From contig JAGWMJ010000008.1 in assembly GCA_028871815.1 (NCBI GenBank), forward strand, positions 124,001-188,000: DNA of 64,000 nt, read 5' to 3'. The notes under the pieces are model-generated. The model was not told the DNA's origin. It searched no databases and worked only from the letters and a program-made list of their open reading frames with translations. A program made the position numbers and the translations under genes. Shown piece by piece: positions 27,718 to 36,511 of this stretch; the first letter of the stretch is position 1; every line of letters starts with the position of its first letter. Source of the stretch: Armatimonadota bacterium (lineage in GTDB: Bacteria > Armatimonadota > Chthonomonadetes > Chthonomonadales > Chthonomonadaceae).

Positions 27718-28341
27718 ATGGAAAACACAGCGACAGCACAACTCTACGGCTTGACTGCCGAGTTCCGTACCGTGGAAGACCTTGCGGCGGCGGCGCGCTC
27801 GGCCTACGCCGCCGGATTCCGCAAAATCGATGCCTACACGCCGATGCCCAATCACGAGGTTGTGGAGGCGCTCCATTTTGACGACGCCAGGGTTCCATGG
27901 GGAATCTTTATTGCGGGCATCATGGGTGGTTGTTTCGGTTTCGTGATGCAGTGGTGGGTGAACGTGGCCGGCGAGGCGTTCAAGAGCTGGGCCCGGGTGC
28001 CCGGGCCGGCCGGATATGTATTGCGGTTTCTGGTGTGGGATTGCAGCTTTCCGGAAAACGTGGGGGGCAGGCCCTACTTCAGTTGGGTAAGCTTCATCCC
28101 CATCACGTTTGAATGCACCATCCTGTTTGCCGCGCTATTCGCCGTGTTCGGCTGCGTCTTCGGCCTGAACGGCTTACCGCGACCGTACCACTCGATCTTC
28201 AATGCGCCCGGCTTCGACAGAGCGTCCTCCGATCGGTTCTTCCTCTGCATCGAGGCGAACGATCCGAACTTTGACCGGCGCGCCACCTGGGGCTTTCTTG
28301 AAACGCTGAACGCCGACGCCATCGCCGAGGTGCCGGCATGA
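27718..28341 (+). CDS. actD: ACIII subunit ActD (DUF3341)
   Basis: 207 residues with a soluble N-terminal part (LYGLTAEFRTVEDLAAAARS, then FRKIDAYTPMPNHEV) and two TM helices (WGIFIAGIMGGCFGFVMQWW and the ITFECTILFAALFAVFG region). This is the DUF3341 pattern of ActD. The ATG at 27718 is preferred to the in-frame ATG at 27625, which would overlap actC by 62 bases. Its end overlaps actE (ATGA). Confidence 0.92.
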   Translation: MENTATAQLYGLTAEFRTVEDLAAAARSAYAAGFRKIDAYTPMPNHEVVEALHFDDARVPWGIFIAGIMGGCFGFVMQWWVNVAGEAFKSWARVPGPAGYVLRFLVWDCSFPENVGGRPYFSWVSFIPITFECTILFAALFAVFGCVFGLNGLPRPYHSIFNAPGFDRASSDRFFLCIEANDPNFDRRATWGFLETLNADAIAEVPA

Positions 28342-29051
28342 CGCTCACCTTGATGCGGCGGCGTGGAACCGGAGCACGCGCGGTGCTGTTGATGGCCACC
28401 GCGGCGTTTTCATTGGGCGTGGTCGGCTGTCACATCGATATGTGGGAGCAGGAGAAGGTGAAGGCGCAGGCGCCGAGCGACTTCTTTGCCAACGGTCAGG
28501 GAGATCGGCCGTTGCCCGCCGGCACCGTGGCTCGGGCTGAGCCCTACAACCAGCTCTGGGCAGTGAACCCCGTTGTGAACAACGATATTCGCGTGGGCAA
28601 TCCGATGTATACCGGCGTGAACGCGGCCGGCAAGCCAATCGACTACATACCGGATGAAGCGCTGCACGCGTTTCCAAGTTTCAAGGCGTTTCTGCAGCGC
28701 GGGCAGAGCCGCTTCAATATATTCTGCACACCGTGCCACAGCAAGATCGGAGATGGCAAGGGCATGATTGCGCTCCGTGGCTTCGCCCTGAGCCGGCCGC
28801 CGGCCTCGTATCATACAGACCGCCTGCGGAAGACGGCCCTTGGACAGTTCTATCTGACGATGACAAATGGATACGGTGCCATGTTCAGTTATGCGGCACG
28901 CATAACCCCGGTTGATCGGTGGGCGATTGCGGCGTATATTCGTGTTCTGCAGCGCAGCGAGTACTCGCCGGTTTCACTGGTGCCACCAGATGCGCAGAGT
29001 CAGCTGGGCCAAACCTACAACGCGCCGGCCGCGGCCCCGGTGCAGGAGTAA
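28338..29051 (+). CDS. actE: ACIII subunit ActE, monoheme cytochrome c lipoprotein
   Basis: 237 residues. A signal sequence with lipobox (LGVVGC) precedes a mature protein with one heme site, FCTPCHSKIGDGKG at about residue 132, and a methionine-containing C-terminal segment (TNGYGAMFSYA) that fits the distal ligand. ActE is the monoheme subunit of ACIII on the periplasmic side. Its stop TAA overlaps the actF ATG (TAATG), so the two are translationally coupled. Confidence 0.93.
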   Translation: MTLTLMRRRGTGARAVLLMATAAFSLGVVGCHIDMWEQEKVKAQAPSDFFANGQGDRPLPAGTVARAEPYNQLWAVNPVVNNDIRVGNPMYTGVNAAGKPIDYIPDEALHAFPSFKAFLQRGQSRFNIFCTPCHSKIGDGKGMIALRGFALSRPPASYHTDRLRKTALGQFYLTMTNGYGAMFSYAARITPVDRWAIAAYIRVLQRSEYSPVSLVPPDAQSQLGQTYNAPAAAPVQE

Positions 29052-30235
29052 TGCCGGTGCCGAATTTGCCTACTGGTTTTCGCAAATTGGGCCAGGCAGC
29101 GCCGATTCTGGCGCTGGTAGGCGCAGCTATTTTTGCAGTCGGCTTCATGGCCGCCAGGACGGATACGCTGGACCAGTTTTGGCAGGCCTACTTTTACGGC
29201 TGGCTTTTCTGGACCACGATTTCGCTTGGCTGCATGCTGTGGATGCTGGTTTTGCACACGGTAAAGGCCAAATTCGCATTTCCCGTGATAAGGCCGTTTG
29301 AAGTCGGCGCAACGATGCTGCCGCTGATGTTTGTACTTCTGATACCGATATTGGCCTTTGGCCTACCCTATCTATACCCCTGGGTGAACCACGTCCAGGT
29401 AGCGGCAAGCGTGCCGATGGCGCACCGCGCCGGCTATATGAATCCGGCCTGGTTCGCCATCAGAAACATCTTTTACTTCGCCCTGTTCGGGGCGATTACG
29501 TGGCTGCTGCGCCAATCCTCGAAACGGCAGGATAGTTCCGGTGATTTTGCCGAGAGCTGGTTTCGTTCGAGCGTGGCCGCGGTAAGCGTCGTCCTTTTCG
29601 TGCTTACCGTGACTCTGGCGATCACCGACTGGGTGATGTCGCTGGACCCGCTCTGGTTCTCAACAATCTACGGCTTCTTGTGGTGCGACTATGCCGGCCT
29701 GGGAGCCATGGCGCTTATCTGCGCCATGGTTGGCCTTCAATCTCGCGGCGAGCCATACCGCAGCGCGATGGATTATGATGTGACGCGTGACCTGGGCAAC
29801 CTGCTTTTCCTGTTCATCATGGTATGGGGTTACTTTTCATTCTCGCAGTGGATCATCGTCTGGAGCGGCAACCTGCCGCACGAGATTCACTACTTCCTGA
29901 TCCGTAACCAGGGCCAGCTGCTTCCCCTGGGAGCATTCATCGTGGTGGGCGAGTTCTTCGTGCCCTTCATCGCGCTGCTCTCCAGCCGGCTGAAGCGGAC
30001 ACCCAGAATGCTCGCCGGCATCTCACTGTGGATATTGATGATGCGCGTGCTTGAGCTGCATTGGGTGGTGATGCCGATGTGGCACCCCTATGTGCTGAAC
30101 GTCACGGCGCTCGAAGTCGGCGCCTGGCTGGCATTTGCCGGCATCTGGTTCACGGCGTTCTCCATCGAGTTGAAACGAGCCGGCGTTGTGCCGCGACACG
30201 CAACCGCAGTGATGGAGGTGGCGCAGCATGCCTGA
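29051..30235 (+). CDS. actF: ACIII subunit ActF, second NrfD-like membrane subunit
   Basis: 394-residue polytopic protein, the ActC paralogue of the complex, with about ten TM helices. Typical segments include FYGWLFWTTISLGCMLWM near the start, a VNHV motif after TM3, and WGYFSFSQWIIVWSGNLP. The ATG at 29051 overlaps the actE stop; a longer in-frame ORF to 28919 is rejected since it would overlap actE by 133 bases. Gene overlap with the next ORF is 8 bases. Confidence 0.93.
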   Translation: MPVPNLPTGFRKLGQAAPILALVGAAIFAVGFMAARTDTLDQFWQAYFYGWLFWTTISLGCMLWMLVLHTVKAKFAFPVIRPFEVGATMLPLMFVLLIPILAFGLPYLYPWVNHVQVAASVPMAHRAGYMNPAWFAIRNIFYFALFGAITWLLRQSSKRQDSSGDFAESWFRSSVAAVSVVLFVLTVTLAITDWVMSLDPLWFSTIYGFLWCDYAGLGAMALICAMVGLQSRGEPYRSAMDYDVTRDLGNLLFLFIMVWGYFSFSQWIIVWSGNLPHEIHYFLIRNQGQLLPLGAFIVVGEFFVPFIALLSSRLKRTPRMLAGISLWILMMRVLELHWVVMPMWHPYVLNVTALEVGAWLAFAGIWFTAFSIELKRAGVVPRHATAVMEVAQHA

Positions 30236-30740
30236 GCACCATGCTCCCGTAACGCCCATTCCGGGCGCACGCTATGAGGAGCGCGATATTGATCTCGGCG
30301 CGATCATCCGGTGGGTGATCGGCCTGTTTGTGGCAATGGGCTTTTCGGGTGCGGTGGCGCTCGGCATCTACCACCTGTTGGTGCAGCATTCCGCCGTGAA
30401 TCCGTACGTAATCGCCGCACCGACCATGGCGCCGCCCGCGCCGGTCATCCAGGCGTATCCGCTGGAGGATATCCGGCAGTTCCGCCTGCACGAAGATCAC
30501 GAGCGCCAGACGTACAAGTGGGTGAACCAGCAGAAGGGTGTTGTGCGCATTCCCATCGCCACGGCTCTGGCGATGGTGGCCGCGGAAGGGCCCGCCGCGC
30601 TGACCTCCAAGGCCGCGAGTACGCTGAATCCGCCGGCGGCCGCGCCGGAGCCGTCCGCCTCAGGGACAACGGGCAGCGCAACGCCGGGAGCGCCGACACA
30701 GCAGGCGCCTGTGTCGCAGCCCGGTACGGGCGGTCCGTAG
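30228..30740 (+). CDS. Small single-TM protein of the ACIII/SCO region, unknown function
   Basis: 170 residues. One TM helix (IIRWVIGLFVAMGFSGAVAL, about 26-45) is followed by a soluble periplasmic-type domain with QFRLHEDHERQTYKWVN and QKGVVRIPIATALAMVA, and a Pro/Ala/Ser/Gly-rich disordered tail. Proteins with the WVN...GVVRIPI pattern occur beside SCO/oxidase genes in several phyla; no function is established. It overlaps actF by 8 bases and ends 20 bases before SCO, so it is part of the operon. Candidate assembly or supercomplex factor (inference). Confidence 0.8.
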   Translation: MPEHHAPVTPIPGARYEERDIDLGAIIRWVIGLFVAMGFSGAVALGIYHLLVQHSAVNPYVIAAPTMAPPAPVIQAYPLEDIRQFRLHEDHERQTYKWVNQQKGVVRIPIATALAMVAAEGPAALTSKAASTLNPPAAAPEPSASGTTGSATPGAPTQQAPVSQPGTGGP

Positions 30741-30760
30741 CCGCCGGAATGGGAGTTGGT

Positions 30761-31636
30761 ATGATTCGCAGTACTTCAGCAGCAGTCGTTTCGGGTCTGG
30801 CAATCTGCCTGGCCGGAGCAGCCGCGGCGCAACAGCCGGCAGTCACGGCGCAAACCATTGCGAAGGACGTTGGCTGGACGCAGCATCTTGGCGCTCAGGC
30901 GCCTCTTACTGCCATGTTCCGTGACGAAACCGGCAAGTTGGCGCCACTCTCCACTTACTTCCACCGGGGACCGGTTATTCTTATGATGCCGTTTTACCGG
31001 TGCCCTGGCGTTTGCACGCTTGAGCTGGATGTGCTGACCAAAACCCTTCAATCTCGCCTGCTTGGATTCACGCCCGGGAAAGAGTTTCAGGTGGTGGTGC
31101 TCAGCATCGATCCGCAGGAAGGCTCCAACCTGGCAGCGGCCAAGAAGGCGGAGTACGTTGGCCTGTACGGCAAGCCGCAAACGGCCGACGGCTGGCACTT
31201 TCTGACCGGTTCGTACGACCAGATCCTGCGCCTTACCAACGCCGTGGGTTTCCACTACATGTATGATGCGAAGACCGATCAGATCGCGCATCCCGCAGGC
31301 ATGGTGGTTCTGACGCCAAGCGGTAAAGTATCGCAATACTTCATGTTCAAGAGCGGGATTTTCCCGCCGCACGACCTTCGTCTGGCGCTGGTTCAGGCGT
31401 CATCCGAGAAGATTGGTTCGCTCTCCGATTCCGTGCTGCTCTACTGCTGCAGCTTTGATAGCGCGACGGGCAAGTACGGTTTCGCGGTGCAAAAGCTGCT
31501 TCGGATCGGTGGCGTGGCTACGGTGGCCGGAGTAGCCGGGTTTGTAGCCATGGCGATTTGGACCGATCGAAAGCACCATCAACCACGGGCTCCGCACGAC
31601 GAGCCAACCAGCGGCGACGAGCCGCCGATCGAATGA
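30761..31636 (+). CDS. SCO1/SenC-family copper chaperone with C-terminal TM
   Basis: Thioredoxin-fold protein that delivers copper to the CuA site of oxidase subunit II. The 291 residues include a signal peptide (VVSGLAICLAGAAAA), the copper CxxxC motif (FYRCPGVC, about residue 84), the distal His in IAHPAGMVVL, and an added C-terminal TM helix (VATVAGVAGFVAMAIW) that anchors it. The ATG at 30761 follows a GGGAG site; the ATG at 30749 is a weaker alternative. It stands immediately before coxB, its likely client. Confidence 0.9.
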   Translation: MIRSTSAAVVSGLAICLAGAAAAQQPAVTAQTIAKDVGWTQHLGAQAPLTAMFRDETGKLAPLSTYFHRGPVILMMPFYRCPGVCTLELDVLTKTLQSRLLGFTPGKEFQVVVLSIDPQEGSNLAAAKKAEYVGLYGKPQTADGWHFLTGSYDQILRLTNAVGFHYMYDAKTDQIAHPAGMVVLTPSGKVSQYFMFKSGIFPPHDLRLALVQASSEKIGSLSDSVLLYCCSFDSATGKYGFAVQKLLRIGGVATVAGVAGFVAMAIWTDRKHHQPRAPHDEPTSGDEPPIE

Positions 31637-31676
31637 AAGCGAAGTTCACGCAAAAGGTGCGCAGGGAGTCAAGCGA

Positions 31677-32699
31677 GTGCTAGGCAACTTTCGCTGGGCG
31701 CCGGACCAGGCGTCGACCATGGCCCCGAAGATCGATCTGCTGCTGAGCGCAATACTGCTGCTCACGGTACTTTTTACTGCGGGTGTCTTCATCTGTCTTC
31801 TCGTGTTCTCGATCAAATACCGGCGTGGTTCACGCGTCGACCGTTCCAGGCCGCACAATGAGAACCTGATACTGGAGATCACGTGGTCCGTCATCCCGCT
31901 GATTCTGGGCCTCTGCATCTTCGGCTGGGGCGCCGATCTCTTCGCCCAGGTCCGCCAGGCGCCGCCAAATGCCATGCAGGTTTACGTTATCGGGAAGCAG
32001 TGGATGTGGCACATCCAGCATGCAAACGGCGTACGAGAGAACAATGAGCTTCATGTACCACTCGGGGTGCCTGTCAAACTCACCATGATCTCGCAGGATG
32101 TGATTCACGACTTTTTTGTGCCGGCGTTCCGCCTGCATCAGGACGTCATACCGGGTCACTACACCAGCGAGTGGTTTATCCCAACCGAGATCGGCCAGTT
32201 TCCGTTCTTCTGTTCGCAGTACTGCGGCACCAACCATTCGGAAATGACCGGCGTGGTTACCGTAATGCAGCCGGCTGCGTTTGCACGATGGCTGGACAGC
32301 GGCGGCAACACGGCGCGCATGCCGCAATCGATGGAGGCCGCCGGCAAGCAGGTCTTCGACCACAAGCTCTGCGGTTCGTGCCACGGGCCAACCGATACGC
32401 CCCAGGGACCTTCGCTTGTGGCAATATACGGCACCCAGCGCAAGCTGAATACGGGGCAGTTTGTGATGGCCGACGATGCGTACCTGCGTGAATCCATCAC
32501 CGATCCGTACGCCAAAATCACCGCCGGATATCAGGATTCGATGCCGCAGTATCCCGAGCTGACCGAAGATCAGATTCTGCAGCTGGTGGCGTACATCAAG
32601 TCGATGGGCGGCGGGATAACGCAGAGTGAGGCAAACAAGGCGATTGTCCAGGCCGCGATCGTGAATGCGAAGAGCCCGGGTAAAGCCGGTAAGCCTTAA
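31677..32699 (+). CDS. coxB: Cytochrome c oxidase subunit II fused to cytochrome c (caa3 type)
   Basis: 340 residues. Two N-terminal TM helices, then the cupredoxin domain with the CuA ligands: His in DVIHDFFVP and CSQYCGTNHSEM (Cys179 and Cys183, His, Met). The C-terminal part adds a cytochrome c domain with CGSCHGP at about 232 and a methionine ligand in QDSMPQYPEL, the caa3 layout. A GTG start at 31677 is supported by a GGGAG site 8 bases upstream. It accepts electrons from ACIII directly or through a carrier. Confidence 0.93.
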   Translation: MLGNFRWAPDQASTMAPKIDLLLSAILLLTVLFTAGVFICLLVFSIKYRRGSRVDRSRPHNENLILEITWSVIPLILGLCIFGWGADLFAQVRQAPPNAMQVYVIGKQWMWHIQHANGVRENNELHVPLGVPVKLTMISQDVIHDFFVPAFRLHQDVIPGHYTSEWFIPTEIGQFPFFCSQYCGTNHSEMTGVVTVMQPAAFARWLDSGGNTARMPQSMEAAGKQVFDHKLCGSCHGPTDTPQGPSLVAIYGTQRKLNTGQFVMADDAYLRESITDPYAKITAGYQDSMPQYPELTEDQILQLVAYIKSMGGGITQSEANKAIVQAAIVNAKSPGKAGKP

Positions 32700-32747
32700 C
32701 AGCGGGCAGCCCGGAATGGATCAGAGAAGCGAGATGGATCGAGGATT

Positions 32748-34475
32748 ATGAGCGACATAACCGCCAACCCCGGTGATATACCGGGCGCAGCGCCCGGAAC
32801 GCGAGAGACCTATCTGAACTGGCGCAAGACCGTCGCGTCATGGCTGCTGACGGGCGATCACAAACGCATCGCGGTGATGTACATCATCTCGATCACGTTC
32901 ATGTTCTCGCTGGGTGCTGCGGCCATCGGCCTGGTGCGGATCGAGCTGACTTCGCCGCACGGCCTCTTCATGACGCACGAAACATACAACCGTATGTTTT
33001 CGATGCACGGCATCCTGATGGTCTTCTTCTTCCTGGTGCCATCGATTCCGGCCACGCTCGGCAACTTCCTGGTACCGATCATGATTGGCGCGCGCGACCT
33101 GGCCTTTCCACGGCTGAACCTGCTGAGCTGGTACCTGTACATCATCGGCGCTGTATGCGCGGTAAGCGCCATGGCGTTTGGCGGCGTGGATACCGGCTGG
33201 ACGTTCTACACGCCCTACAGCGCGCTGAGCAACTCGAACGTCGATCTGACGATTATCGGCGTGTTTATTGCGGGCTTCTCATCCATCGCCACCGGCATCA
33301 ACTTTCTGGTGACGATCCACAAGATGCGCGCTCCCGGGCTCACCTGGTTCCGGCTGCCACTTTTTGTATGGGCCATGTACGCAACCAGCATCATCATGGT
33401 GCTTGGCACGCCGGTTGTGGCCATCACCCTTTCGCTGGTACTGGTGGAGCGCGTGCTGCACATCGGTATCTTCAACCCGGCCCTCGGTGGCGACCCGGTG
33501 CTGTTCCAGCATATGTTCTGGTTCTATTCGCACCCGGCAGTCTACATCATGATTGTGCCGGGTATGGGGGTAGTGAGCGAGTTGATCGCCTGCTTCTCGC
33601 GCAAGCGGATATTCGGCTATCACTTCATCGCATTTTCCAGCATCGCCATCGCCATCCTCGGGTTCTTCGTCTGGGGCCACCACCTGTTTGTGACGTCGCA
33701 GTCGATGTATGCCGGCATGTTCTTCTCGCTAGTGAGCTTTGTGGTGGCAGTTCCATCGGCGATCAAAGTGTTCAACTGGACGGCGACCATCTACAAGGGT
33801 CGGGTGTGGATGACGGCGCCGATGCTCTATGCCCTGGGCTTTATCGGGCTGTTCACCATCGGCGGCCTCACCGGCCTGTTTCTGGCGACCCTTGGCAGTG
33901 ATGTGCATCTGCACGATACGTACTTCGTAATTGCGCACTTCCACTATGTCATGGTCGGCGGCGCCATCCTGGCCTATCTGGGTGGCATGCACTTCTGGTG
34001 GCCGAAAATCACGGGCAAGCTGTACCCCGAGGCGATAGCGCGGGTGGCCGCTATCATCTCGTTCATCGGATTCAACCTCACGTTCTTCCCTCAGTTCATC
34101 GTAGGGTATCTGGGTAATCCACGGCGCTACCACTTCTATCCACCGGAGTTCCAGGTGTGGCACGTCCTCTCCACCGCCGGCGCCTCTGTACTGGCCGTTG
34201 GCTATTTCATCCCACTCTGCTACTTCCTGTGGTCGCTGAAATACGGTGAGGACGCCGGGCCGAATCCATGGGGGGCCATCGGCTTGGAGTGGATGACTCC
34301 GTCGCCGCCCCCATCGCACAACTTTGATGAACTGCCGGTGGTAACGTGGGAAGCCTATTCCTACGACTCCGAGGATATGAACGAACCACCCACGCAGATG
34401 GACCTGGCGATAGAGCGCGCAACGGGTGGACGCTACCGCCGGGCTGAAACCGAAACGCGCGGCGAAGGAGAATAG
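32748..34475 (+). CDS. coxA: Cytochrome c oxidase subunit I, A2-type
   Basis: 575-residue heme-copper oxidase core with twelve TM helices. Heme and CuB ligands are visible: [10 protein letters not shown] (low-spin heme His), [18 protein letters not shown] (CuB histidines) and [11 protein letters not shown]. The helix VI motif is YSHPAVY at about residue 260, without the glutamate of A1 enzymes (HPEVY); this is the YS motif of the A2 subfamily, as in Rhodothermus and Thermus caa3. The K-channel segment [14 protein letters not shown] is present. It lies between coxB and coxC. Confidence 0.95.
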   Translation: MSDITANPGDIPGAAPGTRETYLNWRKTVASWLLTGDHKRIAVMYIISITFMFSLGAAAIGLVRIELTSPHGLFMTHETYNRMFSMHGILMVFFFLVPSIPATLGNFLVPIMIGARDLAFPRLNLLSWYLYIIGAVCAVSAMAFGGVDTGWTFYTPYSALSNSNVDLTIIGVFIAGFSSIATGINFLVTIHKMRAPGLTWFRLPLFVWAMYATSIIMVLGTPVVAITLSLVLVERVLHIGIFNPALGGDPVLFQHMFWFYSHPAVYIMIVPGMGVVSELIACFSRKRIFGYHFIAFSSIAIAILGFFVWGHHLFVTSQSMYAGMFFSLVSFVVAVPSAIKVFNWTATIYKGRVWMTAPMLYALGFIGLFTIGGLTGLFLATLGSDVHLHDTYFVIAHFHYVMVGGAILAYLGGMHFWWPKITGKLYPEAIARVAAIISFIGFNLTFFPQFIVGYLGNPRRYHFYPPEFQVWHVLSTAGASVLAVGYFIPLCYFLWSLKYGEDAGPNPWGAIGLEWMTPSPPPSHNFDELPVVTWEAYSYDSEDMNEPPTQMDLAIERATGGRYRRAETETRGEGE

Positions 34476-34482
34476 CTTCCGC

Positions 34483-35169
34483 ATGAGTTCCGAAGCCATC
34501 GAAGGTCACCACGGAGCCGCCGCCGCGGTCCATGATGAGGATCTGCACCATCAGTTTGAGGATATGGCGCAGCAGAACGACGCCTACGTCGTTGGAATGT
34601 GGACATTTCTGGTAACGGAGGTCATGTTCTTTGGCGCGCTCTTCCTGGCGTACCTCGTCTACCGGAGAATGTTCCCGGCAGCGTTTGTCGAGGCTCACGA
34701 AGAGTTGAATGTAACGCTGGGTACCGTCAACACTCTGGTGCTGCTCACCAGCAGCCTTTCCATGGCGATGGCGGTCTATTTCGCGCAGATCCGCCAGCGC
34801 GTCAAGTCGATGGGCTGCATCGCGTTTACGATGCTATGCGCCATAACGTTTCTGGTAGTGAAGGGCTTTGAGTGGAAGGCGAAATTCGAGTCGCACCACG
34901 TTCCGGGCTTCGCCTTCAAGTGGACGGGCCAGACGCCCACCGGGCAGGCCGAGATGTTCTTCAATCTCTACTTTGCGATGACCGGTCTGCACGCGCTCCA
35001 TGTGATCATCGGTATCGGGATCATGGCTGTGCTGCTGGTACTCATGAAGATGGACCACAAAGCGGTACGGTACTATATGCCGATAGAGATGACGGGGCTC
35101 TACTGGCACTTCGTCGACATCGTCTGGATATTCCTGTTCCCACTCTTCTATCTCATTCCGAAGCACTGA
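34483..35169 (+). CDS. coxC: Cytochrome c oxidase subunit III
   Basis: 228 residues with about five to six TM helices, beginning after a His-rich soluble N-terminus. Landmark segments are LVTEVMFFGALFLAYLVYR (conserved Glu) and GLHALHVIIGIGIM, and the C-terminus WHFVDIVWIFLFPLFYL. The ATG at 34483 has an AAGGAG site 12 bases upstream. The gene begins 7 bases after coxA and precedes subunit IV. Confidence 0.94.
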   Translation: MSSEAIEGHHGAAAAVHDEDLHHQFEDMAQQNDAYVVGMWTFLVTEVMFFGALFLAYLVYRRMFPAAFVEAHEELNVTLGTVNTLVLLTSSLSMAMAVYFAQIRQRVKSMGCIAFTMLCAITFLVVKGFEWKAKFESHHVPGFAFKWTGQTPTGQAEMFFNLYFAMTGLHALHVIIGIGIMAVLLVLMKMDHKAVRYYMPIEMTGLYWHFVDIVWIFLFPLFYLIPKH

Positions 35170-35182
35170 GGCGCCAACTGCG

Positions 35183-35512
35183 ATGACAGATATGGAACAC
35201 GAGCACGCCCAGCACAGCCACCACGTAACGCCCCCTTACGTCTACTTTGTGGTCTACGTTCTGCTGGTGATTTTGCTGTTTGCCACGGTTGGAGCGTATA
35301 AGGTGGATCTTGGCGCAGGGAATAATGTAATTGCGATGGTTATCGCCGCGATCAAGGCGGTACTGGTTGTGCTGTTCTTTATGCAGGTGAAGTACAGCAG
35401 CAAGCTGACGTGGGTATGGGCCAGCCTGGGTTTCGTGTGGCTGATTGTGCTCTTCTCCACCCTCGGTGATTACATCGCCCGCGGCTGGCTGCCGGTCCGC
35501 GGCTGGCAGTAA
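35183..35512 (+). CDS. coxD: Cytochrome c oxidase subunit IV (prokaryotic, COX4_pro type)
   Basis: 109 residues, His-rich at the N-terminus (EHEHAQHSHH) then three TM helices, including the conserved AAIKAVLVVLFFMQVKYSS, the mark of bacterial subunit IV. It is the last gene of the respiratory cluster that starts at actA; all gaps are under 50 bases, so one transcript is likely. No clear terminator follows. Confidence 0.92.
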   Translation: MTDMEHEHAQHSHHVTPPYVYFVVYVLLVILLFATVGAYKVDLGAGNNVIAMVIAAIKAVLVVLFFMQVKYSSKLTWVWASLGFVWLIVLFSTLGDYIARGWLPVRGWQ

Positions 35513-35575
35513 GCGCGGGCCGCCGGGTCGCCCACGGCTTTGAGACCGGCTCCGGCTGCCCACGGCAGGTCGTGA

Positions 35576-36511
35576 ATGTTTCCACCGACCGTATTCCAGT
35601 GCACGCCCAACTTTAGCGCGGCGCGGGAGCCGGCGGTGGTTCAAGCCATCGTGCAGTCGATTGCCAAAACGCCCGGCGTATGCGTTATCGACTGGTCCGC
35701 CGATGTGGAACACAACCGGTCGGTGGTTACGTTTCTGGCTGCCGACCAGGCAGTGCCCGCTGCCGCGGCGGCGCCGGCAATCGTGGCAGCGCGCCTCATC
35801 GACCTTCGCGCGCACACCGGCGCCCATCCGCGATTTGGCGCCATGGATCTGTTCCCTGTCACGCCGCTGCTCGCGGAGTCGCGACCGGCTGCCGTGGAAC
35901 TGGCAATGGAGGCAGGCCGCCGCATCTCTGAGGCCGCACGCGTGCCGATCTACTGGTACGGCTGGTGTGCGCAACCGGCGCGCCCCGCTGATCTCCCGCA
36001 AGTACGCCGCATGGCCAGGCTCTGGCTGCGGAGCGACCGCACCTCCGGTGACGCGCCGGACCTGGCTCCGGAACTGTACAGGGCTGAAACCGGCATAACC
36101 ATGGTGGCCGCACGAGGGCCCCTGGCTGCATGGAACGTGAACCTCGCGACAGAGGATATCGGTATAGCGCGCGAGATCGTTCAGCGGATCCGGCGGAGTC
36201 GCAGCACGCTGCCTGAACTGAACGGCGTCCGGGCCATGGCCGTTGCGCTTCTATCCCGCGCATGCGTTCAGGTCTCGATGAATGTAACCCGTGCGGGCGA
36301 AACGCCGCTGCCGCCCATCTACCGGTTTATCGGCGCCGTCGCCCGCCAGCTGGGCTGTGAACTTTTGGAGAGCGAGGTCGTCGGCGTGATACCGCGGGCG
36401 GCCCTGGGTGGGGAGGGACCGGAGGCCGCCGGCTGGCGGGGCTACGCGCCAGGCCAGATCCTCGAGACGTGGGAAGAAGCCGCGTGGGGCCTCACTTCAC
36501 CAGGCGGATAA
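35576..36511 (+). CDS. ftcD: Glutamate formiminotransferase (FtcD N-terminal module)
   Basis: Transfers a formimino group between formimino-glutamate and tetrahydrofolate in histidine breakdown. 311 residues corresponding to the transferase domains only; the cyclodeaminase domain is absent. Motifs: QCTPNFSAAREPAVVQAI at the start, catalytic-region HNRSVVTF near residue 45, and AHTGAHPRFGAMDLFPVTP. No other histidine-use genes are near, so its role may be in one-carbon metabolism more broadly. It converges with yvcK, overlapping by 20 bases at the 3' ends. Confidence 0.92.
   Translation: MFPPTVFQCTPNFSAAREPAVVQAIVQSIAKTPGVCVIDWSADVEHNRSVVTFLAADQAVPAAAAAPAIVAARLIDLRAHTGAHPRFGAMDLFPVTPLLAESRPAAVELAMEAGRRISEAARVPIYWYGWCAQPARPADLPQVRRMARLWLRSDRTSGDAPDLAPELYRAETGITMVAARGPLAAWNVNLATEDIGIAREIVQRIRRSRSTLPELNGVRAMAVALLSRACVQVSMNVTRAGETPLPPIYRFIGAVARQLGCELLESEVVGVIPRAALGGEGPEAAGWRGYAPGQILETWEEAAWGLTSPGG

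Noticed and set aside
28919-29050. N-terminal extension of actF
   Set aside because: It would overlap actE heavily and the added residues lack family similarity; the TAATG junction gives the expected start.
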